Source: an uncultured Desulfuromonadales bacterium
GTDB lineage: Bacteria; Desulfobacterota; Desulfuromonadia; Desulfuromonadales; Geopsychrobacteraceae
Assembly (NCBI GenBank): GCA_945787335.1
Contig: CALZHR010000207.1
Span: 1 to 45,467, forward strand
Length of the DNA: 45,467 bases
Direction of reading: 5' to 3'
Shown: one piece after another, positions 37,431 through 45,207 of the stretch
Numbering within the stretch: the stretch's first letter is position 1
Layout of the letters: every line of letters starts with the position of its first letter
Notes under the pieces: model-generated
The model's input: the letters and a program-made list of their open reading frames with translations, nothing else
Databases searched by the model: none
Told to the model about the DNA's origin: nothing
Made by a program: the position numbers and the translations under genes

Positions 37431-38912
37431 TTATATAAGGCCGCGATTGGCCATCTCGATGGCGCGCTTGACGCCGCGGGCCTTGTTCAGGGTCTCCTGG
37501 TACTCCATTTCCGGGTCGCTGTCGGCGACGATGCCGGCGCCGGCCTGCAGGTAGACCTGCCCTTGTTCGATCTGCAGGGTACGGATGGCGATCGCCAGAT
37601 CCATATTACCACTGAACGAAAAGTAACCGACAGCGCCGCCGTAAACCTCACGCCGGCTCGGCTCCAGTTCGTCGATGATCTCCATGGCCCGGATCTTCGG
37701 CGAACCCGAGAGGGTTCCGGCAGGAAAGGCGGCGCGAAAGACATCGAAGGAATCGAGCCCGGGGCGCAGCTTGCCGCGGACGTTGGAGACGATGTGCATG
37801 ACGTGCGAATAGCGCTCGATGACCATCAGCTCGCTGACCTCGACGCTGCCGCCGACCGCCACCCGGCCGACATCATTGCGCCCCAGGTCGACCAGCATGA
37901 TGTGCTCGGCGCGCTCCTTGGGATCGGCCAGCAGCTTCTGCTCCAGCACCAGGTCCTCCGCAGGCGTCGCTCCGCGCGGCAGGGTCCCGGCGATCGGCCG
38001 TACATCGACCTGCTCCCCCTCTTTACGCACCAGCACCTCGGGAGACGCGCCGACCACCAGCGACTCGCCGAAGCGCAGGAAGTACATGTAGGGAGACGGG
38101 TTGATGGTGCGCAGCGCCCGGTAGATATCGAAGGGATCAACCTGCAGCGGACAGCTGAAACGCTGCGAAATAACCACCTGGAAGATGTCGCCGGCGCGGA
38201 TGTACTCTTTACACTGCTCAACCGCCGCCTTGAAATCAGCCTTGCTGAAGTTCGCCGCCAGTTCCTGCTTGCCGTCACCGCCAGGCGGCGGGTTGTCGGC
38301 CGCAAGAGGTCGGCGCAGCTGGGCGATCAGTTGTTCGATCTGCTGCTGGGCCTGCAGGTAGGCAGCTTGTGGGTCAGCCCCATCCTGCAGATGGACATTG
38401 CACACCACTTTGACCTTCTGCCGCATGTTATCGAAAATCAACAACCGCTCGGTGAACATGAAGCAGGCATCCCAGCTGTCGATCTGGCGGGGGTTGTTAT
38501 CGGGCAGTTCCTCGACGAAACGCACCATGTCGTAGCCAAGATAGCCGACTGCGCCGCCGAAGAAACGCGGCAGGCCGGGCACCTCGACCGGCTGATAGGC
38601 GGCCATCATTTCGCGCAGCTTGCTCAGCGGGTCGGCGCAGCTGCCGTGCTCTTCCAGTACGCCGTTGGCAAGAATTTCGTAGGTCGTATCGCGACTGCGA
38701 AACACCCGTGCCGGACCGCTGCCAAGAAAAGAATAGCGAGCCCATTTTTCGCCGCCTTCAATCGACTCGAGCAGAAACGCCGTCTGACCGTCATCGATCT
38801 TGCGAAAAGCGGAAACCGGGGTGTCCATATCAGCCAGAATTTCGCGATAAACCGGGATCAGGTTACCGGTTCCCGCCAGCTGGCAAAAATCGCTCTGCGA
38901 AGGGAAATACAT
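37431..38912 (-). CDS. trpE: Anthranilate synthase component I
   Basis: Makes anthranilate from chorismate. The 493-residue protein has the LLES feedback motif near the N-terminus (FLLESIEGGEKWARYSF), SPEVLVRKEGEQVDVRPIAGT, GRNDVGRVA, FPAGTLSGSPKIRAME and GAGIVADSDPEMEYQE at the C-terminus. The LLES motif suggests inhibition by tryptophan. First gene of the cluster; its leader is short (about 50 bp) and shows no leader peptide or attenuator, but it has a 10-bp direct repeat. Confidence 0.96.
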   Translation of the reverse strand: MYFPSQSDFCQLAGTGNLIPVYREILADMDTPVSAFRKIDDGQTAFLLESIEGGEKWARYSFLGSGPARVFRSRDTTYEILANGVLEEHGSCADPLSKLREMMAAYQPVEVPGLPRFFGGAVGYLGYDMVRFVEELPDNNPRQIDSWDACFMFTERLLIFDNMRQKVKVVCNVHLQDGADPQAAYLQAQQQIEQLIAQLRRPLAADNPPPGGDGKQELAANFSKADFKAAVEQCKEYIRAGDIFQVVISQRFSCPLQVDPFDIYRALRTINPSPYMYFLRFGESLVVGASPEVLVRKEGEQVDVRPIAGTLPRGATPAEDLVLEQKLLADPKERAEHIMLVDLGRNDVGRVAVGGSVEVSELMVIERYSHVMHIVSNVRGKLRPGLDSFDVFRAAFPAGTLSGSPKIRAMEIIDELEPSRREVYGGAVGYFSFSGNMDLAIAIRTLQIEQGQVYLQAGAGIVADSDPEMEYQETLNKARGVKRAIEMANRGLI

Positions 38913-38941
38913 CGTTTTTCTACCTGAAAAAGCAAAATAGA

Positions 38942-38959
38942 ATCTTCTACCATCTTCTA
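38942..38959. repeat. Two direct copies of ATCTTCTA at a 10-bp period before trpE
   Basis: ATCTTCTA occurs at 38942-38949 and again at 38952-38959, with a weaker TTCTAC at 38929-38934. They lie on the trpE side within 50 bp of the start codon, on one face of the helix, as an activator or repressor site might. Confidence 0.4.
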
Positions 38960-39289
38960 AAATAGCAAGTCAACAACAGCCGGGAACAAACAGGGTTTAT
39001 TCCATACGGCGAAATCTGGCCTTCGCCCGACTCACCCGAGCCGGCCGGCAGCTGATTTTTCGAGGGGAATTTCCTCTCTGCAGGAAAGCCCCTGAAACGC
39101 CGCCAGATCAGCAGGCGAAAAACCGGTTGCAGGACAAGCCCATAACAGCATATAAAAACACTGTTTTTTTGCTATAAACGGAATATATTTATTACATTTG
39201 TTTATAGATTTAGAATACTTGCCTTATTTGTAAAATCTTCACACATCGTGCAAACAACCAAAGCTTTCCGGACATTATAAAAAACCATG

Positions 39290-39329
39290 TTGACAATTAC
39301 AAAACAGCGTATTATCGTTCTCGAATAAT
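39290..39329 (+). promoter_or_regulatory. Promoter of the iclR-type gene with overlapping inverted repeat
   Basis: TTGACA (39290-39295) and TATTAT (39310-39315) with a short 14-bp spacer. AACAGCGTATTAT (39303-39315) matches the actP-operon promoter at 12 of 13 bases. ATTAT (39311-39315) and ATAAT (39325-39329) frame a 9-bp centre containing TTCTCGA. The short spacer suggests a weak or activator-dependent promoter. Confidence 0.5.
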
Positions 39330-39402
39330 TGGCGGCAAAAATTATTAAAAGTTGCAAATATGAACACCCGGTTTAAAATTAACTTCACGCACGAGAGTGG
39401 TC

Positions 39403-40185
39403 ATGCCATCCAGGGATAAAGACACGTACTGTATCAGATCGGTCGAGAACGCCCTGTGCCTTCTCGAAGCCCTGGCAGAGGAGGATTCCAAATGCAGTCT
39501 CTCCCAGCTCAGCCAACGCCTCGGCATGACCAAAGCGAGCTTGTTCAGGCTCATGGCAACCTTTGAAAGCCATGGCTATGTCGAGCGAAGCCAGGGCTCC
39601 AGCGAATACAAGCTGGGCCTGGCAGCCTTCGAAGTGGGGCAGAAACTCCTGTCGCGCATGACCCTTCTGCACAAGGCCCGGCCGATCATGAGCCAACTGG
39701 TCCGCCAGTGCAATGAGACCGCCTACCTGGCCATTCAACGCGATGAGGAAGTTTTGTTTCTGGAAATGGTCGACAACGACCAGAAAGTCAAGGTCGTCTC
39801 CCAGGTCGGCCGGCGTTTCCCGCTGGAAAACTGCGCCGCCGGCAAACTCTTCCTCGCTTTCGCACAAAAGACCAACCGCAACCTGATCAACAAACAGCCA
39901 CACCTGGCTGCAGAACTCGAGCAAATCAAAACGTCCGGCCACTGTATCGACCAGAACGGCGTGGGCGAAGGCAGCTGCTGCCTCGCCGTGCCGCTCTACG
40001 GTTCAAGCAATGAGCTGATCGGCGCCCTGGCCCTGGTCGGACCAAGCTTTCGGATGAGCGAGGAGCAGATCAACGAGAAGCTGCTACCGGCGACAAAATC
40101 CGCCGGTGAAATGATTTCGGCACGGCTCGGCTACCTCGGCTACAGTCTGGAAGACAAACAAACGACCGCCGGAATCAATGCCTGA
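39403..40185 (+). CDS. IclR-family transcriptional regulator
   Basis: A 260-residue regulator. The N-terminal winged helix (about 10-70) includes IRSVENALCLLEALAEE, then SLSQLSQRLGMTKASLFRLM. The C-terminal IclR effector domain (about 80-250) includes HKARPIMSQLVRQCNETAYLA, FPLENCAAGKLFLA and GALALVGPSFRM. ATG 39403 is preferred over GTG 39397 on SD spacing (GAGAG). It is transcribed toward the DUF4212-symporter operon and its promoter resembles that of the other symporter operon, so it probably controls carboxylate uptake in response to a small organic acid (inference). Confidence 0.9.
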   Translation: MPSRDKDTYCIRSVENALCLLEALAEEDSKCSLSQLSQRLGMTKASLFRLMATFESHGYVERSQGSSEYKLGLAAFEVGQKLLSRMTLLHKARPIMSQLVRQCNETAYLAIQRDEEVLFLEMVDNDQKVKVVSQVGRRFPLENCAAGKLFLAFAQKTNRNLINKQPHLAAELEQIKTSGHCIDQNGVGEGSCCLAVPLYGSSNELIGALALVGPSFRMSEEQINEKLLPATKSAGEMISARLGYLGYSLEDKQTTAGINA

Positions 40186-40299
40186 CCGCTCCAGAAAAAA
40201 CTAAAAAAACAACGCCGTTCTATTTTTTTATTGACTGATTTGACTGGAGAATTTATTGTCTGCGAATTAGTTTCAGTAAGAATTTCATAGAAATACAAC

Positions 40300-40318
40300 A
40301 TTGTTCTATTCTAACAAT
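40300..40318. promoter_or_regulatory. Candidate operator, inverted repeat with 7-bp spacer
   Basis: ATTGTT (40300-40305) and AACAAT (40313-40318) are exact reverse complements around CTATTCT. The site lies downstream of the candidate promoter and directly after the iclR-type gene. TTTC-N7-GAAA in the other symporter operon (about 1892-1906) has the same spacing. Confidence 0.45.
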
Positions 40319-40387
40319 AAGAGAGAGGTCTTTAGAATTAAACACTTAGCAGGAAAGGAGGCAAAACACCAAATGAATGTCACTGAG

Positions 40388-40410
40388 GGTCTCGGGCCCT
40401 GACCGGGACC
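40388..40410 (+). promoter_or_regulatory. Leader hairpin overlapping a possible nine-codon leader frame
   Basis: GGTCTCGG (40388-40395) pairs with CCGGGACC (40403-40410), eight pairs including one G-T, loop GCCCTGA. The loop holds the TGA stop of a nine-codon frame starting at ATG 40373, which has AGGAGG 11 bases upstream. No T run follows. Confidence 0.4.
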
Positions 40411-40469
40411 GACCCAAAAACATCACGAGGTTTTGAGCAGTAATCATTATTTATTAGAGGAGGTTTCAC

Positions 40470-40724
40470 ATGGATGACAAAGGAGTAGCATACTGGAAGG
40501 ACGTTATCGGGCTGATCAGGAACATCCTGATCGTCTGGTTTCTCGTCTCCTACGGAGCAGGCATACTGTTTGCGCCGGCGCTGAACAGCATTAATCTGGG
40601 GGGCTATCCGCTTGGTTTCTGGTTTTCTCAGCAAGGTTCAATGTACGTTTTCATCGCGCTGATTTTCATCTACGCCAAGTTGATGGGTAAGCTCGATGAA
40701 AAACATGATGTTCACGAAGACTAA
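40470..40724 (+). CDS. DUF4212 small symporter subunit
   Basis: An 84-residue protein with two membrane helices (about 18-36 and 55-74) and a conserved middle (FAPALNSINLGGYPLGFWFSQQGSMY split here by a loop). It ends in a charged tail (KLDEKHDVHED). DUF4212 proteins are encoded directly before VC_2705-type sodium:solute symporters and are annotated as their small subunit. GAGGAGG lies seven bases before the ATG, and the symporter follows 15 bp after the stop. It is the functional counterpart, with no obvious sequence relation, of the DUF485 protein at 2151. Confidence 0.9.
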   Translation: MDDKGVAYWKDVIGLIRNILIVWFLVSYGAGILFAPALNSINLGGYPLGFWFSQQGSMYVFIALIFIYAKLMGKLDEKHDVHED

Positions 40725-40739
40725 GGGAGGACGACTATA

Positions 40740-42548
40740 ATGGATCTTCAAACAATTACTTATGTGGTCGTCGGCCTGACCTTCGCCCTCTACATCGGCA
40801 TTGCCATCTGGGCTCGGGCGGGCAGCACCAGCGAATTTTATGTTGCCGGCGGCGGCGTTCACCCGGTTCTGAACGGGATGGCAACCGGCGCTGACTGGAT
40901 GTCGGCCGCCTCCTTTATCTCCATGGCCGGCCTGATCGCCGCTTTCGGGTACGGCGGTTCCCTGTTCCTGATGGGCTGGACCGGCGGCTACGTTCTGCTG
41001 GCGATGCTGCTGGCGCCGTACCTGCGCAAGTTCGGCAAGTTTACCGTGCCCCAGTTCGTCGGTGACCGCTTCTACTCCAAGGGCGCCAGCACCGTGGCGG
41101 TTATCTGCCTGCTGGTTGCCTCGACGACCTACATCATCGGTCAGATGACCGGTGTCGGCGTGGCCTTCTCCCGCTTTCTGGGCGTGTCCAACGCCACCGG
41201 TATCTTCATCGGTATGGGCATCGTCTTCATGTACGCGGTGTTCGGCGGCATGAAAGGGATCACCTACACTCAGGTTGCCCAGTACTGCGTGCTGATTCTC
41301 GCCTACACCGTGCCGGCGGTCTTCATCTCGCTGAACCTCACCGGCAACCCGTTGCCGCAGCTCGGCCTCGGCTCCGATATGGCCGGCACCGACGTCGCCC
41401 TGCTCACCAAGCTCGACCAGGTCGTCACCGACCTCGGCTTCAGCCAGTACACCACCAATGTCCGCGGCAGCGTTCTGAACCAGTTCGTTTACACCCTCTC
41501 GCTGATGATCGGTACCGCCGGTCTGCCGCACGTTATCATCCGTTTCTTCACCGTTCCCAAGGTTAAGGACGCCCGGTACTCCGCCGGTTGGGCGCTGGTT
41601 TTCATCGGCATCCTCTACCCCACCGCTCCGGCCGTTGCCGCTATGGCCAACCTGAACCTGCACGCAACCGTCAACCCGGGCATCGTTCAGGACGCCAATT
41701 TTGATCTCATGGCTCCGGATGCACAGATCAAGTACGATGAACGCCCCGCCTGGATGAATCGCTGGGAAGTCACCGGCCTGCTCAAGTTCGTAGACAAGAA
41801 CGGCGACGGCCGCATCCAGTACTACAACGACAAGTCAACGGATCCGAAGTTCGCCGCAGCCGGCTGGAAAGGCAACGAGCTGACCGTTAACCGCGACATC
41901 ATGGTTCTCGCCAACCCGGAAATCGCGCAGCTGCCCAACTGGGTTATCGCCCTGGTTGCCGCCGGTGGTCTGGCTGCTGCACTGTCGACCGCAGCCGGTC
42001 TGCTGCTGGCGATCTCTTCAGCGATCTCCCACGATCTGTTGAAGGACATGTGGATGCCTGACCTCTCCGAGAAGGGCGAACTGATGGCTGGTAAGATCGC
42101 CATGGCTTGCGCAATCGTCGGTGCGGGTTACCTCGGTCTGAACCCGCCGGACTTCGCCGCCGGTACCGTGGCCATCGCCTTCGGTCTGGCCGCCAGTTCC
42201 TTGTTCCCCTGTCTGATGATGGGGATCTTCAGCAAGACCATGAACAAGGAAGGCGCCATCGCCGGTATGTTGGCAGGTCTCGGCATCACCATGCTCTACG
42301 TTTTCGCCCACAAGGGGATCCTGTTCATCAAGGGCACCGAGTTCCTCGGCCTCTTCGGTGGCAAAGCGAACTTCTTCCTCGGCATCGAGCCGAACGCCTT
42401 CGGCGCCATCGGCGCGATCGTTAACTTCGCCGTGGCCTTCGCCGTAAAGAACATGACCACTCCGGTTCCCGAGCACATCGCTCAGATGGTTGAGGACGTC
42501 CGTGTGCCGCGTGGTGCCAAGGCTGTCGATGGGACTCACGCTCACTAA
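40740..42548 (+). CDS. Sodium:solute symporter, VC_2705 type, with an EF-hand-like loop
   Basis: A 602-residue SSS permease, probably for acetate or a similar monocarboxylate. Family features are SEFYVAGGGVHPVLNGMATGADWMSAASF and LRKFGKFTVPQFVGDRFYS near the N-terminus (each split here by a short gap), then IGTAGLPHVIIRFFTVP in the core and SAISHDLLKDMWMPDLSEKG later. A hydrophilic insert of about 100 residues (about 300-400) contains DKNGDGRIQYYN (352-363), which matches the EF-hand calcium loop at positions 1, 3, 5, 6 and 8 but has Asn instead of Glu/Asp at 12. The operon partner is the DUF4212 gene. A strong terminator follows the stop. Confidence 0.9.
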   Translation: MDLQTITYVVVGLTFALYIGIAIWARAGSTSEFYVAGGGVHPVLNGMATGADWMSAASFISMAGLIAAFGYGGSLFLMGWTGGYVLLAMLLAPYLRKFGKFTVPQFVGDRFYSKGASTVAVICLLVASTTYIIGQMTGVGVAFSRFLGVSNATGIFIGMGIVFMYAVFGGMKGITYTQVAQYCVLILAYTVPAVFISLNLTGNPLPQLGLGSDMAGTDVALLTKLDQVVTDLGFSQYTTNVRGSVLNQFVYTLSLMIGTAGLPHVIIRFFTVPKVKDARYSAGWALVFIGILYPTAPAVAAMANLNLHATVNPGIVQDANFDLMAPDAQIKYDERPAWMNRWEVTGLLKFVDKNGDGRIQYYNDKSTDPKFAAAGWKGNELTVNRDIMVLANPEIAQLPNWVIALVAAGGLAAALSTAAGLLLAISSAISHDLLKDMWMPDLSEKGELMAGKIAMACAIVGAGYLGLNPPDFAAGTVAIAFGLAASSLFPCLMMGIFSKTMNKEGAIAGMLAGLGITMLYVFAHKGILFIKGTEFLGLFGGKANFFLGIEPNAFGAIGAIVNFAVAFAVKNMTTPVPEHIAQMVEDVRVPRGAKAVDGTHAH

Positions 42549-42589
42549 GTCAATTTGCCAATGTGATTTAGCACAAACTTGATCACTGT

Positions 42590-42619
42590 CCCGCCAGCTT
42601 CGGCTGGCGGGTTTTTTTT
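42590..42619 (+). terminator. Intrinsic terminator after the VC_2705-type symporter
   Basis: CCCGCCAGC (42590-42598), TTCG, GCTGGCGGG (42603-42611), then eight Ts. The stem is perfect. Confidence 0.96.
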
Positions 42620-42706
42620 CATTTTTTTATTGCTTGGCTGCAACATCCTCGTTTAAAAACGTTTCAGCTGGCACACAACGACCAGTCTGAACCACGGGAG
42701 AGTTGA

Positions 42707-43135
42707 ATGTTACATGTAAGTGTCGTCATGAGTTGGCTGCTGTTTCTGGCCCTGTTCCCCATGGCATTCTTTTGGTTGCGTCGGGCCTGGCGGATCTTTA
42801 TCAAGAAGAATTACTCGGAAGTCGCCCTGAAAAAAGGGGAGCCCCCCAAGAACAAGGAGAAGTGGGCGCCGATCGTCGGCATCGTCAACCTGGCCGCCGG
42901 CGGGATCTGTATCTGGATCATCCTCGGCGTTACGATCTGGATCGCTACCGGTGTCCTCCTCGGTCCCTTCAAGAGCTATGACCAATGGAGCGCCATGGCC
43001 GGGGTGACCATCTGGGGCAAAATCTTTGCTGACTTCATCATCAGAATGCAGGCGCATCCCATCCAGATCAAACTCGGCAAAAAAAACAAGGACTCAGCAA
43101 AACCCCGTTCCCGCAAACAAGCCAAGCGCGCCTAA
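42707..43135 (+). CDS. Small two-helix membrane protein
   Basis: A 142-residue protein that I do not recognise. It has a membrane helix at about 8-24 (MSWLLFLALFPMAFFWL), a basic cytoplasmic-looking loop with KKGEPPKNKEKW, a longer hydrophobic stretch at about 55-86 and a very basic tail (KLGKKNKDSAKPRSRKQAKR). GGGAG precedes the ATG. It lies between two terminators, after the symporter operon and before the DUF294 gene. An accessory role in the uptake system is possible from position alone. Confidence 0.78.
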   Translation: MLHVSVVMSWLLFLALFPMAFFWLRRAWRIFIKKNYSEVALKKGEPPKNKEKWAPIVGIVNLAAGGICIWIILGVTIWIATGVLLGPFKSYDQWSAMAGVTIWGKIFADFIIRMQAHPIQIKLGKKNKDSAKPRSRKQAKRA

Positions 43136-43203
43136 GGTGCCCGCTGCCACCAAGGATCTTTTCCCGCAGCCACGTTTATGCTAGCATTCATGCTATATTA
43201 AAG

Positions 43204-43228
43204 AGGCTTCCTTTTCGGAAGCCTTTTG
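43204..43228 (+). terminator. Intrinsic terminator after the small membrane protein
   Basis: AGGCTTCC (43204-43211), 5-nt loop, GGAAGCCT (43217-43224), continuing into TTTTG. The T run is short. Confidence 0.8.
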
Positions 43229-43266
43229 TCTGTAGAGAATTGCCCACCGGCGCAGCGGAGCAGTGA

Positions 43267-45174
43267 ATGGGCCTGATCACAACCCTTAGAGACACCGAAC
43301 CTTTCAAGCAGTTACCGGATGAACTTTTCACCGCGTTTGAGCAGGCGGCCAGAAGCGAAAAATATCCGCCCCGCTACCATATCTTCAACCAGCACGATCC
43401 CCCCAGCGGCTCGCTGTATATCATCAAGCAGGGCCAGGTCGAAATCGTCGCCCTGACCCCGGGTGGCGTTGAGATGGTGGTCGACTGCCGCCAGGCCGGC
43501 TCATTTTTCGGTGGCACCCCGGTCTTCACCAACCAGCCATACACTGCAGGTGCCCGCACCGTAGAGGAGAGCATCTGCTATCTGATTCCCCAGCAATTAT
43601 TGCTGGAGACCGCCAAACAGTACCCCCAACTCGCTGAATATTTCAGCAAAACCATCTATTCACGGGTCCGCAGCCTCTATACCGACATGGTCCGAGATCA
43701 CGGTCAGAGAGCCCTGACCCAGATGGAGGCCTACCCATTCAAAAAGCGCCTCGCCGATATCATGTCCACCCCGATCGAAACCTGCAGCGGCGCTGCACCG
43801 ATTAAAGAGATCGCCCAACGCATGACGCAAAAGGGGATCGGTGCCATGCTGGTCTGCAACGAGCAGCAGCGGGCGATCGGCATCGTCACTGATCGCGACC
43901 TGATCAGCAAGGTGCTGACGCTCGAAACCGACGATTATTCGCAAGTCACCGCCGAGCAGGTCATGACCCCTGATCCAGTCTGCATGACACCGAGCACCTA
44001 CATGTATGAGGCGACCAGCCTGATGATCAACCGCCGGATCAGGCACCTGCCGGTGATCGACCAGGGGCGGCCGGTGGGGATTGTCTCGCAGCAGGATCTG
44101 ATGAAATACCGCAGCCAGAAATCGATGCTGCTGGTTGGCAAAGCCAAGGCGGCCAGCTCGATCGATGAACTGGCCGGCATCAAGGAGCAGATCGTCAAGG
44201 TGGCCAAGGCGCTGATGAACGAAACCCGCTCCCACAGCGAAACGGTGGAGATCCTCTCTTATCTCCATCACTGTATTCTCAACCGCGGCTACGAACTGGT
44301 GTTTGAGGAACTGCAGCAGCAGGGGAAGACGCCGCCGAAAATCCGCAGCTGCTTTATCATCATGGGTAGCGGCGGGCGCAAAGAGATGCTGCTCGGCCCG
44401 GACCAGGACAACGGCTTTATCTTCGAGGATTTCCCTGATGAACAGGCGGCTGAGGTGAATGCCTTCTACGTTCCCTTTGCCGAGCGGTTGGTCGAGGCGT
44501 ACACCCGAATCGGCTACCCGCAGTGCAACGGCAAGGTGATGGCCAACAATCCGCTCTGGCGCGGGCGGCTGAAGGAATGGCGGGCACGGATCAGCGACTG
44601 GATCAACACCCCCGAGCCGCAAAAGGTGCGCTATTCAACCATCTTTTTCGATTTCATGCCGCTGGTCGGCGACCCGGCCCTGGCGCAGGACCTGCGCGAT
44701 ATCGTACACGAGAAGATCCGCAAATTCCCGCTCTTCCTCTATCACGTCATGGAGCTCGACTTCAAACATAAGGTGCCGCTCGGCTTGCTCGGCCGCTTTA
44801 CCCTGGAACGTGAAGAAAAGCACAAAGGGATGCTGTCGATCAAACAGGCCGGCAGCATCTTCATCGTCGACTGCGTGCGGATGTTCATGCTGGAAAAGCA
44901 GGCCGATGCGACCACCACCATTGAACGGCTGGAAAAACTGGTCGGGCTCAAGGTGCTTAATCAGGACACCGCCGAGCACCTCAAGGCGGCTTTTGAGGCC
45001 TTCACCTTCCTGCGCCTGCGCAACGAAATCAAACTGGTCGAACAGGGCCAGCCACCGAGCCACTACCTTGATCCCAACGCGCTCTCAAAAGATGAACAGG
45101 ACCTGCTGCGCGAAGCCTTCCGCGCTGCCAGCAAACTGCAGGACTCCGCCAAGCGGCATTTTAATGTCGGCTGA
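43267..45174 (+). CDS. cNMP-binding / CBS / DUF294 nucleotidyltransferase-like signalling protein
   Basis: A 635-residue soluble protein with four modules. (1) A cyclic-nucleotide-binding-type beta barrel (about 10-130; GSLYIIKQGQVEIVALTPGG). (2) Two CBS motifs (about 158-280; DIMSTPIETCSGAAPIKEI and VMTPDPVCMTPSTYMYEAT). (3) A DUF294 GlnD-like nucleotidyltransferase domain (about 300-440) with the motif GSGGRKEMLLGPDQDNG, where Gly-Ser and Asp380/Asp382 match the G-S...D-x-D catalytic signature. (4) A DUF294 C-terminal substrate-binding domain (about 470-620). GGAG lies seven bases before the ATG. Such proteins are often encoded beside acetate symporters and are thought to regulate them, but the target is unknown. 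Confidence 0.9.
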   Translation: MGLITTLRDTEPFKQLPDELFTAFEQAARSEKYPPRYHIFNQHDPPSGSLYIIKQGQVEIVALTPGGVEMVVDCRQAGSFFGGTPVFTNQPYTAGARTVEESICYLIPQQLLLETAKQYPQLAEYFSKTIYSRVRSLYTDMVRDHGQRALTQMEAYPFKKRLADIMSTPIETCSGAAPIKEIAQRMTQKGIGAMLVCNEQQRAIGIVTDRDLISKVLTLETDDYSQVTAEQVMTPDPVCMTPSTYMYEATSLMINRRIRHLPVIDQGRPVGIVSQQDLMKYRSQKSMLLVGKAKAASSIDELAGIKEQIVKVAKALMNETRSHSETVEILSYLHHCILNRGYELVFEELQQQGKTPPKIRSCFIIMGSGGRKEMLLGPDQDNGFIFEDFPDEQAAEVNAFYVPFAERLVEAYTRIGYPQCNGKVMANNPLWRGRLKEWRARISDWINTPEPQKVRYSTIFFDFMPLVGDPALAQDLRDIVHEKIRKFPLFLYHVMELDFKHKVPLGLLGRFTLEREEKHKGMLSIKQAGSIFIVDCVRMFMLEKQADATTTIERLEKLVGLKVLNQDTAEHLKAAFEAFTFLRLRNEIKLVEQGQPPSHYLDPNALSKDEQDLLREAFRAASKLQDSAKRHFNVG

Positions 45175-45207
45175 GTTAACGAACAGGAAAGTTTGAGAAG
45201 CCGGCCT

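Larger units (their letters stand above)
38913..39402. other. Divergent intergenic region between trpE and the iclR-type gene
   Basis: About 490 bp without a convincing gene. The trpE side has a candidate extended -10 (TGCTATTTT on the minus strand, about 38960-38968) and a tandem 10-bp repeat. The middle is GC-rich with short hairpins such as GGCGAA-N8-TTCGCC (39008-39027). The right third is AT-rich and carries the iclR-type gene's promoter. Confidence 0.55.
40186..40469 (+). other. Regulatory region of the DUF4212-symporter operon
   Basis: About 285 bp without a full gene. It contains a candidate promoter (TTGACT 40231-40236, 17-bp spacer, TATTGT 40254-40259), an inverted repeat ATTGTT-N7-AACAAT (40300-40318) as a likely regulator site, AGGAGG (40356-40361), a nine-codon open frame (40373-40402) and an 8-bp hairpin (40388-40410). 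Confidence 0.6.

Noticed and set aside
36810-38927. 705-codon open frame on the plus strand
   Set aside because: Antisense to trpG and trpE, which are unambiguous.
38913-38975. T-box or leader-peptide attenuator for trpE
   Set aside because: The leader is too short, and no Trp-codon run or terminator is present.
42640-42706. Sigma54 promoter suggested by TGGCAC before the 142-residue protein
   Set aside because: The required TTGC-type -12 element is missing at the right spacing.
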